DNA of 64,000 nt from Heliocidaris erythrogramma (GCA_025617745.1 CM046870.1:6759618-6823617), one strand, 5' to 3'. Shown: positions 36,801 through 47,710, counted from the first letter of the stretch. Numbers and translations are program-made. The notes: a model not told the origin generated them from the sequence alone.

Positions 36801-39800
36801 CAATTATTTGATTGTCACAGTAGTGCTGATGTCTAACTCTATTATTCTTGAAAAATCTTTCTTTAATGTAAACTTCGTAAGCAATAAACATGTAGACTGG
36901 AAGCAGCCTTACCAGCGTAATTTTCTGAGTGTTCTATGATTCTTTACAGCGGAGAATTTCGACCAAGTGAAAGAGGATCTGAGGAATGCAAAGCAAGATG
37001 TAGAAAATATGGAAGAGAAACTGACTGGTTTGATTGAGAATGCACAAGAAAGTAAGCTATGTTAAGTTCAGAGTACCATCCATTGATTATAGTACTGTAT
37101 AAGCAGATTAATTAACTCTGAATGATTGTCAACAATGGAGGAAAAAAGAATAATTATAGTACTAATTTGTATTCTAATTTCTTAGGGGTAAAAGGAAATT
37201 TGTCAGACCATGTTTTTGTCTGTTTGTTTTTTTCTTGAAGAAGAGAAACTTTGGTGGCAATATATTTTTGAATGAAAACAGAAATAGCTGATTTATTGGC
37301 AGAAGAGAGTCGTAAATGTTTTGAAAAATGTGGATCAACCGTAGGAAAATTGAGATAATTAATTATGGGAATCTTAAATCAGTGAATTTGTTACGTGACT
37401 GTGTTAAACAAACTTTTTGCATACATGCGTAAAAAGTTTGTTGACATTATTGTTTTTACAGAGTTGGATATAATGGAGCAGAAGAAGAAAGATGCTGAGG
37501 TTTTACTGGGCACTGTGGAAACAAAGGTGAATTAGATTGTGTACTTTATGCATTATTTGTTGGTGGCTCACCAGTTCTTGTCTCTCCACTGAAAGTATGT
37601 GATATAACAGTGTAACCTTGTCTTAAAGTGATTTGGTAACTTTGTAGAGGCTTGATAAAATTTGAGCTGCCTGGCCTTACATGCTATCAATGTATGTAAC
37701 ATGGTGTAAAAATGAAGCCCGGGGGGGGGGGGGGGGGGGGGGGGGAAGCACTTCAAAATCGTCATATCCTTCACAAAAGTAAACATATGCAAGTGACCAG
37801 AAATGCCAGACTCATTTTCCCCCATAGACTCAGTGTTAGACTAAAGCGTATGACCACTAAAGCGTATCTGGTCATACGCTTTCGTAAATGGGAGTATTCA
37901 GTCATAGATATCTTAATAATAGCATTGTATATTTGAAAACCTTTCTATGCCTGGCTATTTATTTATCCTTCTGAACATCTTTATACAAGACAGATATCAA
38001 AATTCAACAATTTATTAAATCAAGTCTCCACAAAGTTACCGAATCCCTTTAACAAACTCCAGGGGACCAAGGAAATTACCCCTTATATTTAAACCTCGTT
38101 ATATCAGGGCTGAAATCAATAGAATACAAAGATCTGCAAAATCACATTGATATATTTAGAGTTTGTTATACCGGTAACAGTGTTCTTTAAAATGACAACC
38201 ATGTTCCACTTCACCAACTTTGTTTAGCTGTTAGAATGTTAAAAACACAAGGAATGGCGATGATGATAATCAAAGCCAGTTTTCTTTTTACTTGCTAGAA
38301 AACCAAGCTGGAGTCATTGAAAGCCACACATGAACAATCCTTGGTGGGACTTGAGGGTGTCGAGATGGAAGGCATAGACCTGCCTGCAAAGCTTCAGAAA
38401 CAGGTTAGCTTGACAGTTGTACATCACCTGCTCCAGTGACAATTGCACCGTTTTCTGTATCCTACATTAATCAGATTCCTAACATCAACCCAGGACCATA
38501 TCCTGGCCCCAACCCTAAACCTTAACCCAATAGACCGCTTTGGTAATGTATGCAAATTTTATGCATACCTTTCAAACAAAGGTTGTTTCTGACAACCTGA
38601 AAGCTTGCCGGAGGCTTGCTGGACATACCTACAAATGTATGCAAACTGGTTTCCAAGCATTGAGGCTTCCTCTCTTAGGTAAAAACACACACAAAAAAAA
38701 GTCCCCAAAGCTTGCTTTAAAATATGGATTATAATACAACCGTTGTAAAATTGTATCTAACAATAGCTGATTTTGACCTCATATGGCACCCTAGCACCCA
38801 ATTATTGACCAGAGCATTTCGTTATGCTATGGAAGGTAGCACTGTTCGTACTCTTTCACATTACCAAAGTATAAAAAGCAGGTTCATGGAATAGCTTGTC
38901 ACTAGGTGCTCAGAGAATGTATGTGCATAAATTTGCATACATTACAGAAGCGGTGTATTGCAACCCTAACCCTACAAGTGTATCTTTGATAAAATAAAGC
39001 CCTGAGCAAATTCTGACTTGTACAATTACGCTACAGTGGAAACACAGTATAACAAGGTTTCTTGGGACCATCAAAATTACCTTGTAATAGCAGGAATCTC
39101 GTTATAGCAGGTTAAAAACGCAATAGAATATAAAGAGCTGAGACAAGGAATATTACCTTGTTATATCAGGAACATTGTTATATCAGACCTCTTTATACTG
39201 AGTTTCCACTGTACTCTGTTTCGTTGAGATGCCACAGAGACTATGGAAAGGATTGAATCAAGTCAAATGGATCAAAGCTTTAACTCAAAAAGTTCTAGTG
39301 ATATTACGTTCTTGTATAGCGCATGTCACATTCTGACAGAACATCTATCTGAGCTTCCAAAGTGCTTAGGAAATTGTTAACGAGCAACAGCCATGCTGCC
39401 TTGATAATGTGCTGTTGTATTCAAGAAAATTTTGCCTACCATTTAACTCACCTGGGTGGAGTGTGGCAACTAGGGAATGTTCTAACGAAGAAAATTATTT
39501 GTCTTAACTCTTATTATTCCAAACAACTTATTTTGTGTGGTCCTGTGAAATTTCTTATGATTTGATATCCCTTAAGTTCTCATGTTCTATGCTGGAGTCT
39601 ATCCAAAGTGGAAACCACCTGTCAGTCACATTACATCTTTGTTTCCTTTGATGATTGAACAGAGAGAGAGATTACGGACCACTGGGCTGGCACTCCAAAG
39701 ATGTGACCTGTTACTCACTGAACACAAGAGGGCGGTCTCCAGGCTGCAGGAGAAATGTTGCATGGCTAGAGCTATTCAGCAGGAATGCCAGCAAACAGTG

Positions 39801-42800
39801 GAAACTTTACAAAGGCAGAAAACTGAGCATGATGAAGGAACGAAAGAGAATCAAGAATGGTAAGATCTCTGACAAGGTGATATTAATATGTCATATTTAC
39901 AGACTTCATTTTATATTTCTTGATCAAGTGCTATGCTTTTAAAAGGCAATCCAACCGTGGTAATATAAGATGATTTGCGTGAAAGCAGAAAAATAAGAAA
40001 AATAGGATGGTGAAAGTTTGAAAGAAATCAGACAAGGAATAAGAAAGTTATGGATGTTTGAAAGATGAGATCACTACATCTATGCGAAGTCAAATCGGCA
40101 ATTTAGTGAGTCGATTGTGACATACTTGTGGACAACTCTCCCGTTTGTCATACACAAAAATATTAATTTGCAGTTTTCTCCGAAGCGCCTTTATCCTCGG
40201 GGCAGTACTCAAAATATATTGGAGATAGCATATTGTTATAGGTCCTCATGAAAGAAAAAGATCTTCCTGAAAGAAAAAGATCCTCCTGAGTAATACATTT
40301 TGAAAAAAATTACATTTTAATCATTTTGTGTGTTGGAGAGAATGGCGGAGTTGTCCACAACTACATCAGAGTGACATTACCTATTCGGCCAATTTGAAAT
40401 TCCCATATGTATAGTGATTTCTACTTTCAAAAACTCATAACAATTTCTATTGCTTGTCCGATTTCGTTCAAACTTTCACCAATCTGCTTCTCTAATTTTT
40501 CCTCTTTCATTCAGAGCAACTTGCCATTAAGGTTGGATTTCCCTTTAACTGTAGCGGAGTGCCAGGATGTGGTGCTTAAAGTGTACCATTCACCTAAAAA
40601 AATAATTTCTGAACAGCTAGAATGTATAAAAGTAACCTCAAAACAGAACTTTACCTGGCCTTCATGGGTTAACGGTTACAGAGTAAGAAGAAAATAAGTG
40701 ATAACGTAAAACCTTGTGTGGAACCAAACTTGGAGTTTGGTTCCGCGCGTGCACTTATTCTATGCCAATGCGTACGGGTCCATTGGCTCATCACAAGTCC
40801 CTGTAATGTTTATTGGGAGTGTATTTCAACTTGCAATATCTCTTTATAGAATCAATATTTAATAATATTTAATATTACCAGGGGCCGTATTCTAAAAACG
40901 ATGTCATCTTTTATGTTAGTGAAACCATGGACCCTAGTGTCATAACAATTCAAAATCAGGACAAGTCATTGGTTAATAATTGCGCAGAGATGGCTGCGCT
41001 CGCGTAAAGTTATCAGAGACATCTGCGCAAGCACCAGTGATTAGTGTTTATTGCGCGCAATTTCAGTTTGTTTAAGCTTTGGTACTTCAAATTGTTTTCA
41101 GATGTATGGCTTAAGGGCCTATCTCACTGGCCTGGAGACTAGGTGGCAACCTGGTGGCGACTCGAGTCTCCGCTATGTATCCTGGAGACTAGCCGGGTCT
41201 CCGGGGAGTCGTGGGAAATTCATATATAATTGATTTTGTAAAAGACGTTTTCCAGTCTCCAGGAGACTGAGGAGACGTTGCGGCGACGCCGTGGAGAAGT
41301 CTCTGAGACCTGCTGGAGAGTGGAAAAAGTCTAAAAAAATTTTTTAAATGTTTAAATTTCCCACGATTCCCCGGAGACCCAGCTAGTCTCCAGGAGACGT
41401 CGCGGAGACATCTAGACAGTAGAGAGAGGAAGGCATAGAGCAATGCAGAAATTGCAGAATTCAGTTACAGCGAGGATTGAGGAAAGTCGTGAGGGAGAAA
41501 TGTGCAATCTGAAGGAATCATTCCATTACAGATACTGTAAAATATTGTCATGCTTATAGATTAACAATTAAAAAAAAAACATCAGAGGAGATCTGGAAAG
41601 CTGAAAATAGAGCTGTGGAATAAATGATGTTATACTTTTCCATTGTTGGGGTTCTCCACTTTACAGAAAATCCCAAGAGTACAACAAAGTAATTTTTTTA
41701 TTTGTCAAATTTCTGATTAATTATTAATTGCATTCTTTTGAAGCAAGTGGTAAAAAGCACTTTCACTTTACCCCATGTGATGTTGTATATTTGTTTTATA
41801 TATTTAGGTTGGAGAAGTCTCTTCAGGCACTCAAACACATAACAGGGATCAGTAATATCAGAGTTAAAGACCAAACGGTGACCCTTGACCTTAGCTGCAA
41901 TGGGCCAACATCAGAGGTCAAGGCAGAGCTCAAGATGACCTTCAAATGCTCAGCTGATGACAACGGAGAGAGCAAACTTGTCGCTGCTCAGGTTTGTTTA
42001 TTTATTTCTTTATTTATTACTTTATTTTTCAGTTTACTTTAGAATCAGAAAGTTTTGTGACATCAAACTATCACAGACTCTTTAATAACGATTTTGATTT
42101 TTCAGGTATGCACAAGTGTCTGGTTTTACAGTACATGTATATCTTATATCGTATAATAAGTAGATCTATACGGCTATATTTGTTTCACATAGACTGGACA
42201 CCAGGGGCCGTATTCTGAAAACGATGTCATCTTTTATGTTTATTAGTAAAACCATGGACCCTAGTGTCATAACAATTCAAAATCAGGACAAGTCATTGGT
42301 TAATATTGCGCAGAGATGGCTGTGATCGCGTAAAGTTATCAGAGACATCTGCGCAAGCACCAGTGATTAGTGTTTATTGCGCGCAATTTCAGTTTGTTAT
42401 GACAATTAACATAGTTTTCCTCAACATGAAAGATAACTTAGTTTTCAGAATACAGCCCAAGGGCAAGTATTAATATCCATAGCGCCTTTGATTAGGCAAC
42501 TAGATATTGGCGCTATATAAATAAGGATTATTATTATTATTGGCCAATGACATATTAATACACTATTTATCTGCATTAACTCATTGAATGAAAAGTCTGT
42601 TATTCCCTGTGGCTTTATATACTGGTTAACACTATATGATCTCTCTCAATTTCTTATTTAGCTTGGTCAAGAAATATTAGACTGTAATGATGTCATCTCA
42701 GAAGCCATAAGCTTGAATGATCCTGTCCTACTGATCAGAGAAGTCCAACGCAGACTCAACAGCCACGCACCGGTACTACAAGAAGTTGAGAGCTTACGTC

Positions 42801-45498
42801 ATCAGTGAGTAGCATATATTCCCTTATAGAAATGAACATGATCCAAGAGCTCCATTAAGTAACGGTGAATTTGTTCAAAGTTTGTAGTTGAATTGTGAAT
42901 GAATGAATGAATGAATGTTGTGAACTGTTTAATCTCTGGAGTCAAAAGGGGCCTGAGCTTTCGATCCTAGCAGAATCTTTGTCAGAGGCAAAAAGACAAA
43001 CATAAAAAGCAAGACAAGCATATATAGACTACAGACACAAAACAGTATACATGTAACAGGAACTGTTACAACTGATACATATATGTGAAACATTTTTTCA
43101 ACTGAAGTTATTACCGGTGCATAAGGGAGTTTTGTTGTATTTATAACTTCTTGAAGAATCTGTTCTTTGACCGTTTGGCACATGCAAGCAGAGAGATCAC
43201 ACTATGAAATTTGCCATAAAGAAATTTTTTTCACAATGAAATAAAATTGTACTATGAAAATATTTCATATATTTCATTTTTGGTTTCTTCTCTTAGTTTG
43301 TACTCATTTTGGTATACCTGTACTGAAAGCCAAGCAAGTGCCTTCAGTATCCAGTCTTGTGAAAGGACACATGTAATAATCAGTACTCAATAATGCTAAT
43401 TTTCATGAGCTGATATAAAGAGATGAATAATTTCACTTTCATTCATTTTGTTCCTAGATACGCTATTGACTACGTGCATGAGGAAAGGAAGCTACATGCT
43501 ATGCTAGGTAGCAGCGGTCAGGTCGTATGTACTCTGACCATAGACAGTGGCTACCCAACCAGAGGGAAGGCAACGCTCACCAAGATAGAGGGAAATGGAC
43601 ATCATAAAGATCTCACACAATATAAGGTATTAGAGTCAGTACCCGATACTATACAGGGTGTTGCTAAAAAAAAGTAACCCAAGTTCAAAGTTCAACTATT
43701 TCAAAAATATGCTATTTCATATTCCATTTATCTTAGCAGTTCCTTCATTCAAAAAAGGTGGAGAGGGTTGCTGCTGCTTACCTGAGCTTGCAGGTGGGCC
43801 CTGGCTATGTTACATAGCATAAAAGTATACCCAGTGGTGTATCTAAGGGGATTATGGCGCCCGGGGCAGACAATGAAGTTGAAATTAACAAAAATCCTTG
43901 AGAAATAGTCGAGGAATTTAGCAAGGCGACCGAAAGTTGAGATTTCTTTCAAATGCTGTTTCATGCATTTTATCCTATATTGGGGCGCAATATTTAGCAA
44001 GAGGGAAATGAAACTTATAGCATCATAGCAACTACAATTACATCTTTATTTTTTCAAATTTTGAACCCTTAAAAAAAAGAAGCTATTTAAGAACTATATA
44101 TTGGGGGGCGAAATTACGAGATCCTGAAAGGAAATAATTATGCGAGAGAGCAAAGCGACCAAGCTTTAGAAAATTTTCGCATTTTAAACCCTCAAAAACT
44201 GTATTTCTAATGCATTTACGCTTCAGATTGGGGGGCGCATACCCCTTAAGGATTATCTTTCCCCCCCCCTCCGTGGATACGCCACTGAGTATACCCATTC
44301 ATGAACGATTTAAGTATAGCCATTCATCTCAGCAATCCATTCAGTCACAAATATTCTGGAGAGTGGATAACATTTTAAGAGGTATTCTTGGAGTGAGATG
44401 GGCTTTATCACTGCGTGACAGTTGTCAAAATGGATTTCTGAAAGGAATTCACTCAAACCAAAAACTTGAAAAAAGTGAGTATTGTCCATGTTCCTGTCAC
44501 CTTCAAGAGCACCTAACTCAGAGATGTGTGACAATGATGATACAAAGAAGGTTCCAAATGAAAGCTGAAGAGTTTCTCTTTACTCCTGTGTAACATTTAA
44601 GATATGAGACTGTATAGTTTTAAGATAGTTGACCTTTGAACTTTGGTTACCTTTTACAGTAGGGCCATTCTCAGTCACGTGTGTGACCAAAATCCTGAAA
44701 AATAGATGATTTAAACTTAATTTTTGTAGCAGAAGTCTCTCATTTTGGATTTTAAAATAAGTCTTACCTCCAACTGATGGAGGGTAATTATTTTGAATGA
44801 GAGTACATCATTTTCTTTCGAAAAGGGGTCTGAATTGGCAGTAAAACCTACTCTTCTCATATTTCCCTCTGATATGAGTGCACCATTGCTGTATGATGGG
44901 ATTGCTCTGAACAGTTTGAAAGCAAATTTCCTTGAGGGAGTGAACATTCTTTTCTTTTAGAAGTGAAAGTCCGCTTGGTCAAGTGTGTGATCACTAATTA
45001 AAGGGTGTTTTCATATATCTGTGTAAAAATATTATGGTTGGAAAGCAATTTTTTTTTTTGTCAAAGAAAGGAAAGAAAGAAATTTGGTAAGGGAACCCAA
45101 AGTTTAGAGCAAAATATTGTTTGGTGATTGGTGTTCATGTATGTGAATATACAGTGGAAACTTGTTATAAAGTGCTCCAGTATAACAAGATTCCTGTTAT
45201 AACAAGGTAATTTGCTGGTCCCAGGTCTTTATGTTCTTTTGTGTTTTTACCCTGATATAAGGGCATTCGTGATATAACAGGTAATTTCCATAGTCCCAAG
45301 GTCCTCGTTATAGTGAGTTTCTACTCTATGTGAAAATAAATCTCATCATTTTCTTCCTGTGTTGTGTATGATAAAGAAGATCTTGGAGATGTTCATCAAG
45401 ATAATTGCACTATTTTCATCTTCTTCTCATTTATGCAGCCACCTATGGAGAATCCAACCATGAGCGATTGGTTGATGTACCTACAAGATAAGCTCTGA
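30878..45498 (+). CDS. coiled-coil protein with C-terminal alpha/beta domain, 431 aa, 11 coding exons
   Basis: I do not recognise this gene by name. Exons: 30878-30915, 34565-34679, 36147-36264, 36950-37051, 37462-37526, 38299-38403, 39663-39859, 41808-41991, 42662-42804, 43458-43626, 45439-45498. Every junction has GT...AG and the phases agree, giving 1,296 nt (432 codons with the TGA stop). The ATG lies in GACCATGG, a strong Kozak context, with an in-frame TAA 39 bp upstream. Residues about 30-150 and 182-250 are Lys/Glu-rich with heptad-like leucines (coiled coil). Residues 248-431 alternate strand-like stretches (IRVKDQTVTLDL, VVCTLTID) with a helix (329-356) and end in a short helix containing SDWLMYL. 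There is no signal peptide or membrane segment. The layout of coiled coil plus a small alpha/beta tail resembles kinetochore proteins with RWD-type domains, or ZWINT-like proteins. That is inference only. The introns are full of transposons. Confidence 0.85.
31962..32495. mobile_element. nested element 1 with about 150-bp internal tandem repeats
   Basis: It starts near TATCTCGCTCAACAG and ends near GTGGGTGAGACAC. Inside, GACAGATAACTTTGCAACC, TTTTCAACCAAAC, GGTCACATG and AAGGTCAAAGGTCATTTCAG recur in order two to three times. It has no coding capacity. Its layout (CTCGCTCA start, CGTCCGTC words, tandem units, GGTGAG end) parallels nested element 2. Confidence 0.6.
32600..34255. mobile_element. 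nested element 2, AGCTCACCTGAG-ended, with 4-5 tandem units of 328-358 bp
   Basis: It begins AGCTCACCTGAGCC, with a short hairpin to GAGTGAGCT and CGTCGTCCGTCG words. It ends at CACCTCAGGTGAGC plus a GC-rich tail. Units marked by CCAAAACxCATGATCGGAATT start near 32,711, 33,039, 33,397 and 33,742, with a decayed fifth near 34,078. Each unit has TAACCAAACTTGGTAGGAA and TGGCCCTATAGGGG, and most have a poly(G) run of variable length at the same place. Possible GTTTT duplications flank the element. It encodes no protein. Confidence 0.65.
36455..36642 (-). mobile_element. partial SINE copy in an intron
   Basis: CACACCTGAGTTGAGAGTGG, CAAATGTAGATTGATGTCTT and a decayed head near 36,595-36,640 match the 4,193-4,556 SINE. 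Confidence 0.6.
37623..38052. mobile_element. TTAA-bounded TIR element inside the MITE at 37,608
   Basis: The ends TTAAAGTGATTTGGTAACTT and the reverse complement of AAGTTACCGAATCCCTTTAA match over about 35 bp with few mismatches. Both outer ends are TTAA, as for piggyBac-type insertion. The interior has a poly(G) run of about 26 bases (37,720-37,745) and a small hairpin. Confidence 0.6.
37846..37885. other. hairpin, AAAGCGTATGACCA arms
   Basis: AAAGCGTATGACCA and its exact reverse complement are separated by about 12 bp, within the TTAA-bounded element. The loop itself repeats AAAGCGTAT. Coordinates are approximate by a few bases. Confidence 0.5.
38455..38530. repeat. third copy of CCCTAAC-like dispersed block
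   Basis: GATTCCTAACATCAACCCAGG and CCCCAACCCTAAACCTTAACCC follow the order seen at 3,609 and 7,200. Confidence 0.4.
38533..38955. mobile_element. GACCGCTT-ended TIR element, copy 1 (long form)
   Basis: TA dinucleotides flank it. The left end GACCGCTTTGGTAATGTATG is mirrored by CATACATTACAGAAGCGGT on the right. It shares interior words (ACCTGAAAGCTTGCC, GGAATAGCTTGTCACTAGG) with the copies at 53,304 and 54,271, in the opposite orientation, and carries roughly 190 bp extra. Confidence 0.7.
39034..39211. mobile_element. pogo/mariner-like MITE, intact copy with TA TSD
   Basis: CAGTGGAAACACAGTATAAC at the left mirrors TATACTGAGTTTCCACTG at the right. TA flanks both ends. The 178-bp interior has paired ACCTTGTAATAGCAGG and ATTACCTTGTTATATC words. 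The ends resemble the Tc1/mariner-pogo (Tigger) group. Confidence 0.75.
39939..40548. mobile_element. foldback element, AGCAGAAAAATAAG family, copy 1
   Basis: The left arm runs AAAGGCAATCCAACC, AGCAGAAAAATAAG, GGTGAAAGTTTGAAAG, AAGAAAGTTATGG. The right arm carries CATAACAATTTCTATTGC, GTTCAAACTTTCACC, GGTTGGATTTCCCTTT in reverse complement. Arms are about 120 bp. Related copies lie at 46,400 and 52,335. No coding sequence. Confidence 0.65.
40726..40752. other. 11-bp perfect hairpin GGAACCAAACT
   Basis: GGAACCAAACT, a TGG loop, then AGTTTGGTTCC. It is intronic and its role is unknown. Coordinates are approximate by a few bases. Confidence 0.5.
40881..41072. mobile_element. GGGGCCGTATTCT MITE, copy truncated at one end
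   Basis: Nearly identical over about 190 bp to 42,204-42,400 (CCATGGACCCTAGTGTCA, GACAAGTCATTGGTTAAT, ATCTGCGCAAGCACC). It stops before the right terminal repeat. Confidence 0.75.
41110..41445. mobile_element. GC-rich TIR element with GGAGACTAG words
   Basis: CCTGGAGACTAGCCGGGTCT and GGGGAGTCGTGGGAAATT (41,179-41,221) recur in reverse complement at 41,355-41,395. Flanking GAGACG-type words also pair. The exact ends are uncertain. Confidence 0.6.
42204..42457. mobile_element. GGGGCCGTATTCT MITE, full copy
   Basis: The left end GGGGCCGTATTCTGAAAAC continues to ATCTTTTATGTT. The right end AACATGAAAGAT, GTTTTCAGAATACAGCCC is its imperfect reverse complement. Confidence 0.8.
42470..42541 (+). 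mobile_element. CR1-like LINE or SINE 3' end remnant
   Basis: TAGCGCCTTTGATTAGGC, GGCGCTATATAAATAAGG, then (ATT)n. It has the same terminal GCGCTATATAA plus ATT-type tail as the SINE at 4,193. It directly abuts the preceding MITE. Confidence 0.65.
43832..44287. mobile_element. non-autonomous hAT-like element, 456 bp, 8-bp TSD
   Basis: The ends CAGTGGTGTATCTAAGG and CCGTGGATACGCCACTG are imperfect inverted repeats. AGTATACC is duplicated at 43,824-43,831 and 44,288-44,295. The interior is AT-rich with GGGGCGCxxTA words and has no transposase. It lies in the last intron of the coiled-coil gene. Confidence 0.85.
45152..45326. mobile_element. pogo/mariner-like MITE, second good copy
   Basis: CAGTGGAAACTTGTTATAA at the left and TTATAGTGAGTTTCTACTC at the right, with TA flanks. 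It shares GTTATAACAAGGTAATTTGC with the other copies. It is intronic, about 110 bp before the last exon. Confidence 0.75.
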
Positions 45499-46784
45499 AA
45501 CACTCTGCTCCATCTGCTCTGCACTTTGTCACTCACACTTATGCGAGTGTATTGTAGATAAACTCGTACTCCGTACCTTCGTACCGTGAAGAATTGCCCC
45601 CCATAGCAAGTGTGTGATCCCTAGCACAGGAGCAAGATCGCCGGACAAAAACAGCCGGAAAATTTCATCTGATAAAGATGATAAAGATCGTATTGAAGAA
45701 TCTGGCATGAAATCAGATCTTCTATCATCCTAAAATGTAGAAGGAAGTATTTTCTAAAAATGTTGCTGATTATATTGGTATTTTTACCTCTTCAACTTAA
45801 AGGTCGTGACCGCCGCTGAAATTGACACAGCCCCATATAGTGATGGTTCCTTCCGTAACACTTTGTCCACATCTTCGACGTCGACGATTACAATTTTTAA
45901 GGAATTAGTCATATGACACATCCAAAACATGTTGACCTGTGACACTTTCAACGTCTATGGTTTCAGAAGCAGGGTGTTTCAATGCCACAAGATGCAGTTT
46001 TGTCCAATATACTTGTACATAATATAGTGGTATATATATCCTCCATGAACGTCCTTGGTACTCGGCATCCCTTCATTTTTTTTTTTAAATTTATTTTGTG
46101 TGAAAAGGGAATGGATGAAAATGTCACTTTGGCTAATAGAACTAAAGTGAGTAATGTTTTAAACAATAATGTATCCAAAATTCTGTTGCTCAATATTAAG
46201 CTAATGATAGGCAATCTATAAACATGTGGTGTACGCCATTTCAAGCATTGATCTCAATGGCATCAATCGTGAATAGGAAATTAACCTGTCCCAAAAAGAA
46301 GAAAGCCTGAGAATACCTCTGGATTGAAACAAATTGAAATGTGTGTTAGAGGAAATGAAATAATTTCCAACAGGTCACAGGGACCTTGATAGCAGTTTGA
46401 TCCAAAAGAAAGCAGAAAAATCAGAGAGACAAATCGGTGAAAGTTTGAACGAAGTCGGATAAACATTAAGAAAGTACTGTACAAAATATTTAGTGTTCTC
46501 AGCTTTCATTCACAATTCTCCAATTTTTCACCAACATATTTCTCAGATTTTTCTGCTTTCACACAACTCAACTTTTACAAGTTTAATTGAACATTTAATA
46601 ACCCTAACACAGGCTTTCTCAGAGGTTTTCATCTATGTATGTAAATATGTACGTATTCTGCACATATACTTTAACAAATAAGCATGTAGATATGTAAATT
46701 CATTAATTTGGTAGAATCTAAAAACTTGCTCGTGAATGTTTGGTGACACAAAGATTTGTGTAGTAATAAACAAAAGAGAATAAA
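45499..46784 (+). promoter_or_regulatory. likely 3' UTR of the coiled-coil gene with poly(A) signals
   Basis: After the TGA stop no further exon is seen. The first clear AATAAA hexamers in the sense direction are at 46,765-46,770 and 46,779-46,784, giving a 3' UTR of about 1.3 kb if used. An earlier variant signal cannot be excluded. Confidence 0.35.
46400..46575. mobile_element. foldback element, AGCAGAAAAATCAGAG family, copy 2 (short)
   Basis: AAAGCAGAAAAATCAGAGAG and GGTGAAAGTTTGAACG on the left pair with CTCAGATTTTTCTGCTTTC on the right. The arms are close together, with a centre of only about 60 bp. It would lie in the 3' UTR of the coiled-coil gene. Confidence 0.6.
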
Positions 46785-46789
46785 TAACA

Positions 46790-47710
46790 AGGTTACTTGT
46801 TTTTGTTTTTTCTTAACCCTTTAGTCACTGAGCCTGTGGACTTTGACCCATGTATCATGTAGTGTAGGGGATATTGGGCGCTGAAACTTTGTGTGCTATC
46901 TTTACACAGTCATTTACAATCCGCACTGAAGCGATGCATTACTGTGGAAGGATTTTTCGTACAGCAGGATCTATGCTGCAAGATGCTGCAAGGAGGTTTG
47001 GTTTAAACCATGGTTTAAACCCCCTCCTGGGGTTTTTAAGCGTACGTGCGCACAGAATCCGATCTAATCATATACTTTCCTTGAGCGCGCGCATGGGCGC
47101 TTATTTGCGCTATTTTAGTACGCTTACGGAGGTTTAAACCTTTCTAAATTCGGACCTAAAAGGTTAAGTTCTCCCATTTTTCCTGCTTCTCTTTGATGAA
47201 ATGTGAAATGCTCATGTAAGACCTGTATAATTTGCAGGAATTCTTTTTAAAACTAATGAAACTTCTGAGCTAAGACAGTTCATGTCAACTGAAAGAAAAT
47301 TCACTTTGGGGAAAAGTTAAAAACCACCTTTTTCCAGGAAAATTATGACTGGAAATGAGGACACATGAACATGTAACAGAATAAGAGTGTCAACCATAAA
47401 AAAATCACATCCTCTTCTCTGCTTTGCTGGGTTTGAGCTGGCAAGTCACAACTTGACAAAGTAAATTTCAGAAAATCTTTTCAATAAAGATTCAAACCGT
47501 TTCACTCAAAAACTAAACACAACACTGTTTTGATCTTGTTTTCCATAGCAATGAGTTTATTGTATCAACAATGTACATGTAGTCCATATGTTATAACAAT
47601 CTAATTTATCTGTACCTTAGTATTGAAGAGAAGCAGTCTTAAAAATACATGTATACAATTCTTTAGCAGGAAAAGTCATTTGGTCTAAATGAATCCCAAT
47701 ACCAATGTAT
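46790..47710. other. intergenic; perfect 22-bp palindrome at 47,000-47,021
   Basis: At 47,000-47,021 GGTTTAAACC, AT, GGTTTAAACC reads the same on both strands. AGGAGG/CCTCCT words extend it imperfectly to 46,991-47,029. GGTTTAAACC recurs at about 47,131. No gene was found in this stretch. Confidence 0.55.

Larger units (their letters stand above)
37608..38212. mobile_element. pogo/mariner-like MITE interrupted by another element
   Basis: CAGTGTAACCTTG at 37,608 continues at 38,053 with CAAACTCC, GGGGACCAAGGAAATTACC and CTCGTTATATCAGGGC. That is the word order of the CAGTGGAA...TTATAAC family found intact at 39,034. The interrupting piece is 37,623-38,052. Confidence 0.6.
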
